Part shown: positions 46,475 to 57,457 of the stretch, piece by piece | Layout: each line of letters opens with the position of its first letter | Position numbering within the stretch: position 1 is the stretch's first letter | From: Lineus longissimus | Taxonomy: Eukaryota > Nemertea > Pilidiophora > Heteronemertea > Lineidae | Assembly (NCBI RefSeq): GCF_910592395.1 | Contig: NC_088311.1 | Coordinates: forward strand, 14,140,501 to 14,204,500 | Length of the DNA: 64,000 nt | Reading direction: 5' to 3' | Notes under the pieces: model-generated | Databases searched by the model: none | The model's input: only the letters and a program-made list of their open reading frames with translations | What the model was told of the DNA's origin: nothing | Translations under genes and position numbers: made by a program

Positions 46475-47175
46475 TTTAACTCAGTACTAAAATTACAGTA
46501 ATCTACGAAATTTATAAATTTTTGTTCAATATTTTCTAAGTCTTTGATTGATTTTGTGACAAGGACTCCCTTGTCTTTAAAAATCCTAATATGACCTTGT
46601 TTAAATTTTAACCCCCAGAATTGTCCCTTATTCAGAAGGTTTGTTTTATAGTTTAATGGGTCTTCGATGAAAATAACAGGTCCAATTTGGTGATGTTCAT
46701 ATATTTTTAGAGTTGGACATGGGGAAAAGAATTGTTTAATTTGTCCCTCAATTTTTGTGATATCCCTTAAACATTTGAATTTTTCACTTATAATCAAAAA
46801 ACTTGATTGAATATTATTAATTTGATAGGAAAAATGTGGGATTTTGTTTGAATGAATGTGAACGAATTTTAGAATCTCGCAGGTAATTTGTTTTAATAAA
46901 TGATTGAAATTGGTCTCCTGTACCCAAAGATGAATGTTATGTTTAACATAGAGATGAATGTTCATAAACTTGGATACTCTGTAAGTAACATCACACAACT
47001 CTCTCTTGACATATCCATCGCTATCAACTTTTCTCGACTTCGTGTAATACTCGGCGTAATCGTATTGGTCAAAGGTGTAATCTTCTTCGATCAGGTTTGT
47101 ACATGACATAAAAACAATCACTAAGTGGATTTTCAAATTGTCTAACTTTCCCACTTCTACATCAAAAGTATTCAT
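46465..47175 (-). CDS. Possible TBP-like protein
   Basis: 236 residues, intact. Two regions with similar strand-helix patterning are visible. The last reads GLKFKQGHIRIFKDKG then VTKSIKDLENIEQKFINFV, resembling the I-x-I-F-x-x-G...I-T-G repeat of TATA-binding proteins. The first half (NIHLYVKHNIHLWV, ITCEILKFVHI) is weaker. If right, the element encodes its own promoter-recognition factor. It may equally be an unrelated alpha/beta protein. It is the first gene of a minus-strand pair. Confidence 0.38.
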   Translation of the reverse strand: MNTFDVEVGKLDNLKIHLVIVFMSCTNLIEEDYTFDQYDYAEYYTKSRKVDSDGYVKRELCDVTYRVSKFMNIHLYVKHNIHLWVQETNFNHLLKQITCEILKFVHIHSNKIPHFSYQINNIQSSFLIISEKFKCLRDITKIEGQIKQFFSPCPTLKIYEHHQIGPVIFIEDPLNYKTNLLNKGQFWGLKFKQGHIRIFKDKGVLVTKSIKDLENIEQKFINFVDYCNFSTELKWL

Positions 47176-47862
47176 TCGTTCGCCATTTCCTGTAAAAAAA
47201 AAAACAAACTTTTTTAAAAACTAATTCCCGATTACTTCATTCCTTGACATTATTATTACTCTCGAGAACAGAGTACTGAGTTTCGAAGGGGGTGAACAAA
47301 AATAATTTTTACTTACCACCAATGAATAGATTATAGTACTGGGATTATTCTTTCTTATCTTGCAACAATGATGAAACGGTTAACTGGAAAAAAAAAGAGT
47401 GAAGAGTATTACACTTATGTGATATTACTTAAAATGTGGGAATATGTTAAGAGATTGACATCTTTCTTTTTTCTTCTTTCCAACACGTCTCTGTATTCGA
47501 TCAAGTTACAACACTGGCTACATTAAACACATACCTTTAATTAAGCAATTGTAGATAGAGAACCACTGTATCTTCTCTTAGGATGGTTAGTTATATGCGC
47601 AACAGTGGTGATTTCTGAAAGACATGAAGCAAGACACAGTCACACAAATGTTTTCTTATCTATAGGAAGAATGGAATTGAGTTGAACAGTGGGTCATGTC
47701 AATTGTCGACGAGAGCAAGTCTCTTATGGTTGAAACATACATATTTATAATCTAAAATGGAAAAAAAAAATTCAACTCTTACTTGAGAGAATATCATTAG
47801 TGAAATTATCATCATCACAAAAATAATCATACTGGTGAAAAACCAACCAGACGAAAAACGTA
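47176..47862. other. AT-rich intergenic region
   Basis: No gene. It contains a minus-oriented GTGTGAC motif (GTCACAC near 47644), a candidate promoter motif of this element, upstream of the minus-strand gene pair. Confidence 0.5.
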
Positions 47863-48281
47863 GGATTAATGTGTTTCTTCTGGTTTATGGTTGGAAGCAA
47901 GTTAGTTTCAGAACAGTGCTTACTAATCTGTAGTCACCTCACCCAGTCACACGAGAATTTAAGACGTGTGATTAATGTGTTTCTTCTGGTTTATGGTGGA
48001 AGCAAGTTATTTTCAGAACAGTGCTTACAAATCTATAGTCACCTCATCCAGTCACACGAGAATTTAAGACGTGTGATTAATGTGTTTCTTCTGGTTTATG
48101 GTGGAAGCAAGTTATTTTCAGAACAGTGCTTACAAATCTATAGTCACCTCATCCAGTCACACGAGAATTTAAGACGTGTGATTAATGTGTTTCTTCTGGT
48201 TTATGGTGGAAGCAAGTTATTTTCAGAACAGTGCTTACAAATCTATAGTCACCTCATCCAGTCACACGAGAATTTAAGACG
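47863..48281 (+). repeat. 105-bp tandem repeat, four copies
   Basis: Units start ATTAATGTGTTTCTTCTGGT and end AAGACGTGTG. Copies 2-4 are virtually identical and the first differs by a few bases. Each carries CCAGTCACACGAGAATTTAA with the GTCACAC (GTGTGAC inverted) motif. The 35-codon frame through it is a by-product of the period. Confidence 0.93.
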
Positions 48282-48370
48282 AATCTTGCAAACATGAAAT
48301 AAGGATTTTTTTAGAATAACAAAGTATTTGATAGAGTTGAATAAATTCGTGTGAATAACCATACCGAAAG

Positions 48371-48634
48371 ATGAGAAGAAACTTGCACTCTATACACGAA
48401 AGTTTTAGATCCCAATCTCTTCCTGACGATGTACAATGGAAGCAATTTATGGGTTCGACTCGTACACCGACAAGACGGTGTTCCCGCGTGTATATTCAGG
48501 ATATTAAAAAAACTTACTTACCAGTGAACGTAAAAAATTCAAGAAATGTGCGAGAGAGGTCGAAAGGTAGATTTGCACGAAATGCGAACGTCTCCGATGT
48601 CTTATATAGTTATAAAGACAATCTACATCTGTAA
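48371..48634 (+). CDS. Small hypothetical protein
   Basis: 87 residues, Arg/Ser-rich with basic tracts (RRCSRVYIQDIKK, RERSKGRFARN). It is not recognised. It lies just after the tandem repeats, preceded by GTGTGAATAACC. It may be a leader exon or chance. Confidence 0.25.
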   Translation: MRRNLHSIHESFRSQSLPDDVQWKQFMGSTRTPTRRCSRVYIQDIKKTYLPVNVKNSRNVRERSKGRFARNANVSDVLYSYKDNLHL

Positions 48635-48639
48635 AGGAG

Positions 48640-49942
48640 ATCCATTAAGATGTTAATGGTGTTTGAATTTGATCAACAGTATAATCTGAATTATCCGCCC
48701 TGAAACAGGTCTTTATAAGACTCGGCGTTCACTGCGCTTCCACTGATACAACTTTCCTTTTTTTTGCAGGTTGGTGGCCGCCAGCCAGTGGAGACAATGC
48801 TGGAGAATTCGACAGCCAATCGTGGGACAGCACCCGCCCTCACCATGGAAAGTCACCCGGGATTACAATAGTCATAAGAAGGATGAAAACCCGTCTTTTG
48901 GTATGTCCTCGCACGATCAGGAGCTCAGAGTAGTTGGGATCCAATCAAATTCACGATATCTTGAAAAAACACTCTCTAAACTTTAACTTCACTGACCAAT
49001 CACAACAACAACCTTGAGTGTGTACGTCATTTTTTTCGGGCAGGTTCTCACTGGAATCTCAATCAGGGGTTTTGTAATGAGCACTTGTTGTTGTTGGTGA
49101 AATATGTGAAGAATAAGTACAAATAATGAATTACTATCCAATGTTTTATCCCAACTCTTATATCACGTGTGTTATCTCAATCACCAACAATGAACAAAGG
49201 GTTCGCTTCTAAAAGTAATATTCTATTATCTGGTCCTTACAATTAAAGTTAGCTTGGTCCGTAATTGTTTCTTGCCGGGGCAGGTTCTCACTCTAATCTC
49301 AATCACCAACATTGAACAAGGGGTTCGCTTCTATAAGTAATATACTATTATCCGGTCCTTGCAATCAAAGTTGGTGTGGGGTTTGAAATGACCATTTGTA
49401 GTTTTTAGTAATTAATGTGAAGAATGAGTACAAAAAAATAATTACTCTAACTATCACAATCTTATACCACTTACCAGACGCGTTGGTTGTTGTGTAACCT
49501 CAAGCGTTCACCAGCTTTATAGGTCTACACTTGTTTGTTCCCACCTAGTCACACTAGAATTAATGAAAAACGCATAAATTCGAATAGAGATTAAGGTTTT
49601 GTCGAATTCTGAGCTAAGGTTGAAATTATGGTGTGACTGAAACTAAATTCGCAAGGGGTTAGGGGAATAATAAATAACAATCACGATGGGAACTATAAAG
49701 GTTGAACACCGGGATTCTCGAGACATGAGTTATGAGTTAGTTAATACTTATACATATTTCAGTGTGACAGAAATTCTCTCCTCCCTTTCTACGGATCGAT
49801 ACCTTTTTCCTATCAATCACCAACAACACAGGGTATAATAGTCTAATAAGATTGTAATTTCATAGTCACGATAGAGATTTAGTATTTATCTGTACACCTC
49901 GCAGCGATTATTCGCGCAGGTTGAACACTGGTGACGCGAAGG
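48640..49942. other. Non-coding region before polymerase with dispersed direct repeats
   Basis: CAATCACCAACAATGAACAA with GGGTTCGCTTCTA...TATTATC is repeated at about 49172-49250 and 49305-49385; GGCAGGTTCTCACT occurs twice. GTGTGAC motifs lie at 49631 and 49762 and inverted at 49548. It is probably the regulatory region of the polymerase gene. Confidence 0.55.
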
Positions 49943-52900
49943 ATGATTGCCACGCGGAACTTTTCACCATCTATGGATGGGGTTCAATATGAATATCGCG
50001 ATATCAAACGCGAAAATGACCTTTCCTTGTTTCTACGTAAGGAGGCGAGACCTTTGTTGAACTCGCAACTGGTCAAATATTTCAAGATGCATGCGGATTA
50101 CGGTCTGAAATATCATTTTGAAATTCAGGTGCGTTTACTTCGTAATCTAACCGGGGAAAAAGATTATGAATCTGGTAAGGCAACAGCTACTGAGCCTTGG
50201 TTTAACACAAACACCCAATCTGCACTGGTGGTTGGGGATATCAAATCTTTACTTGAGGAAAACCTGGACGAAATTGAAATGAAATTCGATACCTTTATAC
50301 AGGCGGGGTCAGGATGGACATTCGACAAAGTCCTGGGAATGAAATTAACAATAGTCAAGTTTGTAATCCTCCGCGGAGGTTGTGAATTTACGAAATTAGA
50401 CAGAGGCACGTGTAAGAGAGTTTGTTTACCGGATGAACTGGTTCGAAAAAAAGCCTGTCTTCAGCTCAACAATCACAAAACGAATCAAAGGGGAGATGAG
50501 TGTTTCCTCCATTGCATTCTCGCCCACCTTAAGCGCCAATCTGATCACCCAAGGATAAGAGTTGCTAATTTTGAAAAGTGGGTTGACCAGTGCAGATTGG
50601 ATGTTACTAATTTAACTTTTCCAGTAGGTCTCGGACAGATTTCAACTTTTGAAAAAAGGAACAATCTGTCTGTAAATGTTTACCGCTATGTCAATGCTCC
50701 AAAACAACGGAACCAACCGTGCTTAGTGCCCATTTACCATTCGAAAGAAAAACATCTCCCCGACAATCGTTGTGTTGACCTTCTCTTGTACAGAGAACAT
50801 TATTTTCTCATCACAAACTTGTCACGCTTGCTACATCGGGAAGGCACGGGAATGCGTCATTTCAAGAAATTTGTCTGCAGATCGTGTTTGTCCGTGTACA
50901 AATCAAAACTCAAGTTGGATCAACACAAAACTCACTACTGTGATAGAAAAGGTCAGGTTTACACAACACCTTCTTCAGCTAAAGCTCATCTAGCCTTTGA
51001 TAAGTTTTCTGCTACCATCAAAATGCCATGGACAATCTATTATGATTACGAAACAATGATGGTAAGCGATCCTTCTGAAAAGCAAAATTCGGGCAAATCG
51101 AAAAGAATTCACCGACACGTGCCAATTGCCGTTTCTGCAATTAGAATTTGTTCGAATTCGAAACACAATTCAAAGCTTTTCACACACGTCGGTACCGATT
51201 GTATTCGAGAGTTTCTCAATTGGCTCCATATTCAGAAAAACGAAATTGAGCTGATAAGATTACATTATTATTGTCCTTTAAAAATGCGTGGACAGGATTG
51301 GGTCAAGTTCACTGCTCAAGACGCTTGCGAAATGTGTCAACAAAAATTTACTCCTGGGTCAAAAAAATGTGCCGACCATGACATGCCCTGTGCAACAGGT
51401 GCAACTTAAGCTGGGGAAAAGAATGTACACAGATAACGGTAGTTGCACATAACTCCATGAGATATGACTTTCACATATTTGTTGACGAACTTGCAAAACA
51501 AGCAGCCCAGGAAAAAGTAAGTTTTCGCATTATTCCGAAAACAAAAGAAAATTACCATGCAATGTACTACGATGGGGGTCAGTTCAAATTCATCGACTCG
51601 TTTCACTTTCTTTCAAGTTCTTTGGCCACCCTAGCTCACTCAATCCACACCGGTAAGGATGGGGAGGACATTCAATTTAAGCTTCTATTTGCTTATGTCA
51701 ATGAAAACAAAGAGCTCTACAATTTAGTGAAAGCGAAGTCTGCATTCTGCTACGACTTCTTAGACTCTGAGCAGAAGTTAGAATTGGAAGAATTACCTGC
51801 AAAAGCAGAGTTTTTCAATTCTTTGGAGAACAGCGAGATTTCTGATGAAATGTACCAGCGGGCACAGAAGGTTTGGTCAATCATGGGCATGAAATCATTG
51901 AAAGATTACCTCACTCTGTACCTCCATTGCGACACACTGATTCTCGCTGAAATATTTGAGAATTTTAGGAATGTGAGCATGAAAAACTTTACACTAGACC
52001 CGTGTCATTTTGTCTCCACTCCAAGCTTTTCTTTCCATTGCATGCTCCGTCATACCGGTGTCAAATTGGATTTATTACAAGATATGGAAATGGTGAATTT
52101 CTTGAGGTCTGGGGTGCGCGGTGGGGTATCTGGTGTAATGAAACGCGAAGTTCATCGGAACATGCCCGACATGAGTGATTATAGACCCAACATGTTAAAG
52201 TGTGAAATAGTCAATTTGGATTGTTGTAGCATGTATTCCTTTTGCCTACGATCACATTTACCAGTTGGCGATTTCCGTTGGTTGAGCGATACAGAGATGA
52301 AGGAATTCGATTTGCACTCCGTAGCAAAAGGTGGTGATCAAGGCTTCATCTTAAGTGTGGATTTGGACTACCCGACCCACTTGCACGATTTACACAATGA
52401 TTTACCACTGGCCCCCGAGCACTATCAGATTAGCCCGGCAGATTGGTCACCTTATGCACATGAAGTGGCTGCCGACCTGGAGTTGACCATCAGGAAAGCT
52501 AGCAAAAAACTCGTTCCTCACTTGGGTCCCAGGCGAAGTTACGTCATCCATCACGAGACCTTGCGCACCTATTTGAAGTTAGGTCTTGTCTTGGTCAAAA
52601 CTCATCGAATTCTCACCTTCACCAAAAGCAAGTTTATGGAAAGCTACATTGATTTCAACACACAACAAAGACAGATGGCAAAAAGCGAATTTGAGATTTC
52701 ATTCTACAAGTTAATGAATAACTCTGTCTATGGCAAATTGCTGCAGGATTCATCAAAATTTACCAATTTCCAATTGGTGTCCACAAGCAAAAAAATTCTG
52801 AAGTTAACCAGTAAAATCAATTTCAAATCGGTCACTATTTTCAATTCGTCTTTGGCGGGAATCGAATTGAAACCTACCACGGTTTTGATTAACCAACCGA

Positions 52901-53512
52901 TTGCCGTTGGCTTCGCCTGCCTCGATCTAGCCAAGAATCACCTGTACAAAATGCACTACAATTTTGTCATGAAACTGTTTGGCTCCGACTGTGAGTTGAT
53001 TTACAGAGACACCGATAGTTTATACTATGCTATCAGCAATAGAGATGAGCCTTGTGAAGATTTGTTTCGTTTCAAACGATACTTTGATCTTTCGAATCTT
53101 CCGAAATCATCACCATTCTACTGCGAAACTAATCACCGAAGACCGGGTGCATTCAAACACGAAAGTCCGTTGGACCGTGTCAGCGATTTTGTAGGCCTAC
53201 GGTCAAAGATGGCCCGTCTCCATTAGAGCGTTTTTGCGCGTCGCACGACGACGCGATTATACGCGCGGAAATCCGCTTCGATTGCTCTAATTGATTTTCC
53301 TTTACCCCTATCCACAAGAGCGTAGCGGATAACATAATCAATTTCTGCTCGACGGACACCGCCGGCGGATTAAATAAGAATGCAAAAATAGCATTCAAAG
53401 CGTATTTACTCGGCGGTCATTTGACACATAAATTCAGTCATATCCACTTTATTCCGTGCATTGCCCCCTGAAAGCACTCGGACTGTGCAGTTGTGGTTGT
53501 AGGGAGCATCAT

Positions 53513-55595
53513 GCCAGGTGACTTGATAGAAAGACTCATTTTTGAGATCGAAAAACACCCAATGATATATGATAAGTCCCTAGCCGAATTCAAAGATACT
53601 GAGAGGAAAGAAAGGGTATGGAAGCAAATTGGTGATAAAGCTAATTTAACAGGTAAGTTCAAGTTAATTTTGAAGCATATTGATTTAACAGAAGTTGAGA
53701 GCCCCGCCCCACTCAGTCCGTGTACCACCCCCACCAGACCATGGACCCCCACCTTGGAGGTTTGCAGCTTTCAGTCTCTAGTGGTCACCAACTTTCTAGT
53801 CCTCCCCGAAACACACTTGGTTTTGCCAAGGAACTGCCCCAGCTCTAGAACTAAAGTAGTCCTTGTACGCTTCTCGGACCATGAGAGCATCTTTCTTTTG
53901 CCGATGGCCAGATTTTTCCAAATCGTTCAGGATTCCATCACACGTATCCTCTTCGTCAGGCGTGACATCATTCGTAACTGGTCTGACAGGAAATGGAACA
54001 CCCCTGTTCTGTAACATGTTGTGCAATACACAAGTGGCCTTCACAACAATATCAACACTTTCAGCGCTCAAAGGAATTTTCCGATGGTAGAGCCTCCACC
54101 GATTAGCAAGGATACCGAAGGCATTTTCTGATATCCTTCTGGCCCTGGAAAGCCGATAATTGAAAATTCTTTGATCGTCCCTTAAGTTCTTTCCAGGGAA
54201 AGGGCGAAGGAGGTTTTCCATAGCCGGAAATGCCTCATCCCCTACCACGACGTGTGGAACTGGTTTGACTCGTTGTTCTGCCCCAGGAAGGCATTTGTTA
54301 GCTGGGATCTCGAGGGTCCCATTCATCAGCTTCTTACCAAGGGTACTCCTTTTGAAGATTCCCCCATCACTATTTGAACCGTAGCTGCCGACGTCAATGA
54401 CTGTGAAGCAATAGTTCCAGTCAACAAGTGCAAGCAGTACCACAGAAAAGGTTTTCTTGTAATTAAAGTACAAAGTCCCAGAATTTGCTGGTGCAAAAAT
54501 CTGTACGTGCTTGCCATCCATCGCTCCCAGGCAACAGGGAAATTGCCATTTGCGTCCAAACCCATCTGCTATGTCTTCCCATTGCGCTCTGTTTGGTTGT
54601 GGCATATACATTGGCTGCAGAGCATCCCAAATAGCCTAGCACGTTTCCTGAATAATTTTCGATACGGTATGTACTCCAACGTAGTAGCTGAAGGCAATGG
54701 TCTTGTACGAATCCCCGGTGGCGAGGAACCTGAAATCATGATTGTTTTAACAATAATTTCTTTTTATAACGTTCAAGTTGGACTTGCGAAGACGAAGTGG
54801 AAGAGTGTCCGCGACGCTATGAGGAAATATTTAGATGCCATTCCCATACCGTCAGGGCAGGAAGAAACCCAAGAAGGAATACAAGTATGCAAAGATGTTG
54901 GAGTTCCTGAGGCCACATATGGAGAACCGCAAGTACGTCGAAAAAAAATTTCAATCACATTACAATGTATGATAGCACAATAGGATATGTCAAGGAAATG
55001 TTATACATGTAGCTCAGCTCCTTGATAATATATTTCTTTGTATTGCAGGTCTTCTGGCAATCTTGAGGACCTTGATACAGATACAATTGAAGCAGGCGAT
55101 GATATTCCGATTGATAATAGCAATGCCGAAGACGAACTCGAGTTGGGTGATGGAACCTCATCGGAATACAATGACAAACAACCAGAAACATTCGCTGCAC
55201 CAAAACCCAGATGCCAACAAAAGAAAAAGGCTTCAAAACCAGCATCTGAGGTGGATGACGCCATAGTTTCTTACATCAAAAGCAAGAATGAAAAGAAGCC
55301 AAAACAACCGGATGAGGATGAAAATATTTCTGACTTTATGAAATCAATGACTGCGAGTATCAAAAAGTTTCCGCCACAAATTAGATCCAGCATCATGTTC
55401 AAAATTCATGGTTTAGTGCATGAGGCCGAAATGCATGTAATCTACGGGAGCAGTGGCAACCAAGCATCCCAGCATATCCAGGGTAACCCATCCACCTCGA
55501 CCGGCTTCTCCAATGTTGGTTCGTGCATGGGTATGGGCCAGATGCAAAAACAATCAAGCAATTCGACAAATTGGAATGCTCCAAATTTAATGTAA
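53513..55595 (+). pseudogene. MADF/BESS-type partner protein of Harbinger-2, probably three exons
   Basis: Exon 1 (53513 to about 53655) reads LIERLIFEIEKHPMIYD and RKERVWKQIGDKA, the first helices of a MADF domain. Exon 2 (about 54772-54955) reads WKSVRDAMRKYL, then shifts frame before the KYAKMLEFLRPHM block. Exon 3 (55038-55595) is acidic and basic with ISDFMKSMTASIKKFPP, like a BESS tail. It would be the DNA-binding partner of the transposase. The frameshift in exon 2 suggests decay. Confidence 0.62.
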
Positions 55596-55975
55596 CTTCC
55601 AGAAATGTTTGTATGGAACAACAATTGATTAAAAATTTGATGAAAATTACTTTCTTACCTCAAACATATTGCTAGTCGTTCCTCAGGTCCAATCGGCCTC
55701 CTGAATGCCGTGTATTCCTTCGTTATGTAGCCATTTACGTTATCCAAAAGCAAGTTGAAATGTTCAGGCATCATTCGAAAGTACAGGAAAAACTTGTCCT
55801 CATACCCAAACAGTTTCTTCACAAGATGATGGTATTCACCATATACTGCTCTTTCCTTCAAGATGGGATGCACCCAGTACTGATGTCTTCGTTTCCTCTT
55901 CCTTCGTCCGTCATAAAGGTAAAGGGCTAACACCTCGATATCAGAATCTGAGGAATCCGACGACCAAGCGGGCAT
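53796..55975 (-). CDS. Harbinger-2 transposase, two exons
   Basis: Exon 1 (55975-55655) has HQYWVHPILKERAVYGE, FFLYFRMMPEHFNLLL and RRPIGPEERLAICLR, the N-terminus usual for these transposases. Exon 2 (54611-53796) carries the catalytic core: GAMDGKHVQI, DGGIFKRS, VVGDEAFPAMENLL, RARRISENAFGILANRW. The intron (about 55654-54612) contains exons 2 and 3 of the oppositely oriented partner gene, and exon 2 here lies in that gene's first intron. Splice sites were not proven. Confidence 0.75.
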
Positions 55976-56505
55976 TTTTGTAGTTTACTGTGGCTCTCAC
56001 CATGAACCAGGCTTGACTGAATGTTCCCGGACCAAGCCCATGTCACTTTTTATACGCGCGAATAACGCTCTTAAGAAACGCGATAATGGAGACCCCTTCC
56101 AAGAATTACCACCGCTGCGCAAAACGACGCGCAGAAACTCGTCGTTTTTCGGCGAGCGCAAAAACGCTCTAATGGAGACGGGCCTCGGTCTTGAGAAACA
56201 TCTCATACGGTGATTACTTGAGAGTACTACACAATCCCAGTGAACAGAAGGAGTGTAGTTATCGAGCTATCAGATCGAGGAAGCACGCCTTGTTTACTGT
56301 TGAGGAGAGTAAACAATCATTGTCCGCATTTGATGACAAACGTTATATTTTACCAGATGGCATTCACACGTTAGCCTATAACCACTGTCGGATTAAATCT
56401 CTGTCTACACAGTGAAATCTCAATGAGATTATTGCTGGAGCGATGGCTGATTGTCTCTACTCGTTTAACTTTAGCCTAGGATTGACATGCTGGCTTGAAA
56501 TGATG

Positions 56506-56512
56506 GTGTGAC
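56506..56512 (+). promoter_or_regulatory. GTGTGAC motif
   Basis: ATGGTGTGACCAGTGATT lies 105 bases before the PC4-like start codon. It is one of a set of such motifs upstream of Polinton C genes. Confidence 0.4.
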
Positions 56513-56616
56513 CAGTGATTATAGTGCATTCAGTACAACCAACTCTTGCATGCTTGTGTTGGGTTATCTGTCTGGCTTTTTTTTCTCCTTTGCGTGTAGA
56601 CCTAAAAATCTTTATC

Positions 56617-57069
56617 ATGGCAATGAACAATGAGGCTAGATCTTACATAAGTATACCGATTAGTTCGAGTATACGTGTTGGTGTTTCTCGCTTTAAAGGC
56701 GAGACGTATTATCACCTAACACACGCTCATAAGCACGATAGAAGAATCAGTTTGAAATCTTCTGAGATACACGCGTTAATTTTGAAAAAGAATGCTCTAC
56801 GATTAGCGGGACTGGAGGTGTGTGAGGCTGAGGAAAACATTAGTGAAAATCAAGTTGATAACGGGAAAGATGGTAAATTGGGCAAGAATCCAAATTGGGA
56901 GGGAACAGGGTCAACTTCCTCAGGTTCCAAAACAAAGTCGGTGAAAAGACCCGCAAATAGACCGCAGACAAAAATTGGGGCTAATAAGAAGCAAAAGAAG
57001 AAAGAATATGAAATTGAAAGCGATGAAGAGGAAATGACCGGGGATGGTTCTGACCAAGAGTGGGCCTAA
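56617..57069 (+). CDS. PC4-like single-strand DNA-binding protein (tentative)
   Basis: 150 residues from the ATG at 56617. The N-terminal 60 residues read YISIPISSSIRVGVSRFKG, TYYHLTHAH, then RRISLKSSEIHALIL, with the strand pattern and the R-F-K-G / I-S-L...E-x-x-x-L signature of PC4/Sub1 coactivator domains. The tail is acidic/basic and disordered (KRPANRPQTK, ESDEEEMTGDGSDQEW). PC4-type proteins coat single-stranded DNA or assist transcription. GTGTGACC at 56506 precedes it. Confidence 0.45.
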   Translation: MAMNNEARSYISIPISSSIRVGVSRFKGETYYHLTHAHKHDRRISLKSSEIHALILKKNALRLAGLEVCEAEENISENQVDNGKDGKLGKNPNWEGTGSTSSGSKTKSVKRPANRPQTKIGANKKQKKKEYEIESDEEEMTGDGSDQEWA

Positions 57070-57457
57070 GTGTGAGATTGGGGTGAAGAAAGGGTTAGGG
57101 TGTGTGTTGTTGTTTTTTTTTACAAATTACCTCCAAAGATAAATTGCTTGGTGAGAAGAGATTAAAAAAAAAATGAGGGAAGAATGAAAAAAAGAAGAGG
57201 TTTTCGGTTATAGTGTATTAGTTTGTTATTTGAATTTACTCACGATCTCTTGGTGAAGTTGGAACTGGCGATGTAGGAATAGATGATTGTTGACATTCAT
57301 GTAAAAAAAAGGGAAATACTTGTCATTTTTCAACATGTTAAACTCTAAATTATAGTGTGACTAGGTTATGACTAGAGAAAAGTAAGCACTGATCTGAATT
57401 GTGAGCAGAACTCTTCACTATCAAAAACAGAGAAACGTATTCTTTCATCATTTCGAG
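57070..57457. other. Intergenic region before the kinase gene
   Basis: AT-rich with A-runs and no gene. It contains TATAGTGTGACTAGG at about 57351-57365, a candidate promoter motif. Confidence 0.55.
57355..57361 (+). promoter_or_regulatory. GTGTGAC motif upstream of the kinase gene
   Basis: AAATTATAGTGTGACTAGG is almost the same as the inverted copy at 49548 (ATTCTAGTGTGACTAGG). It lies about 97 bases from the kinase ATG. Confidence 0.45.

Larger units (their letters stand above)
53211..56184. mobile_element. PIF/Harbinger transposon (Harbinger-2) in the polymerase gene
   Basis: 2,974 bp with inverted ends GGCCCGTCTCCATTAGAGCG, continuing TTTTTGCGC. It encodes a MADF/BESS protein on plus and a DDE transposase on minus. 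No clean target duplication is seen (AGAT left, TCGG right), and polymerase sequence is missing, which suggests a deletion at one edge. Confidence 0.85.
49943..56415 (+). pseudogene. POLB: Polinton C DNA polymerase, frameshifted and split by Harbinger-2
   Basis: The N-terminal part (49943-51409) has the ECFLHCILAHL block, a finger CRSCLSVYKSKLKLDQH, Exo I YYDYETMM and the Cys/His module CEMCQQ...CADHD. A frameshift lies near 51380-51445. The second part (51457-53210) has LYLHCDTLILAEIF (Exo III), LDCCSMYSF (Pol A), KLMNNSVYGK (Pol B) and YRDTDSLYY (Pol C). The end (56185-56415) follows the transposon with ISYGDYL and LSAFDDKRYILPDGI. About 18 codons are missing at the insertion point. Confidence 0.92.

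Noticed and set aside
47262-47280. Possible dispersed palindrome in Polinton C (CTCGAGAACAGAG)
   Set aside because: Only one short stem-like word with no second stem; it could be chance.
47869-48297. Open frame of 142 codons
   Set aside because: It exists because the 105-bp repeat is a multiple of three and lacks stops; no other coding sign.
48771-48986. Small frame downstream of the tandem array
   Set aside because: No conserved feature, and the region is otherwise repeat-rich non-coding DNA.
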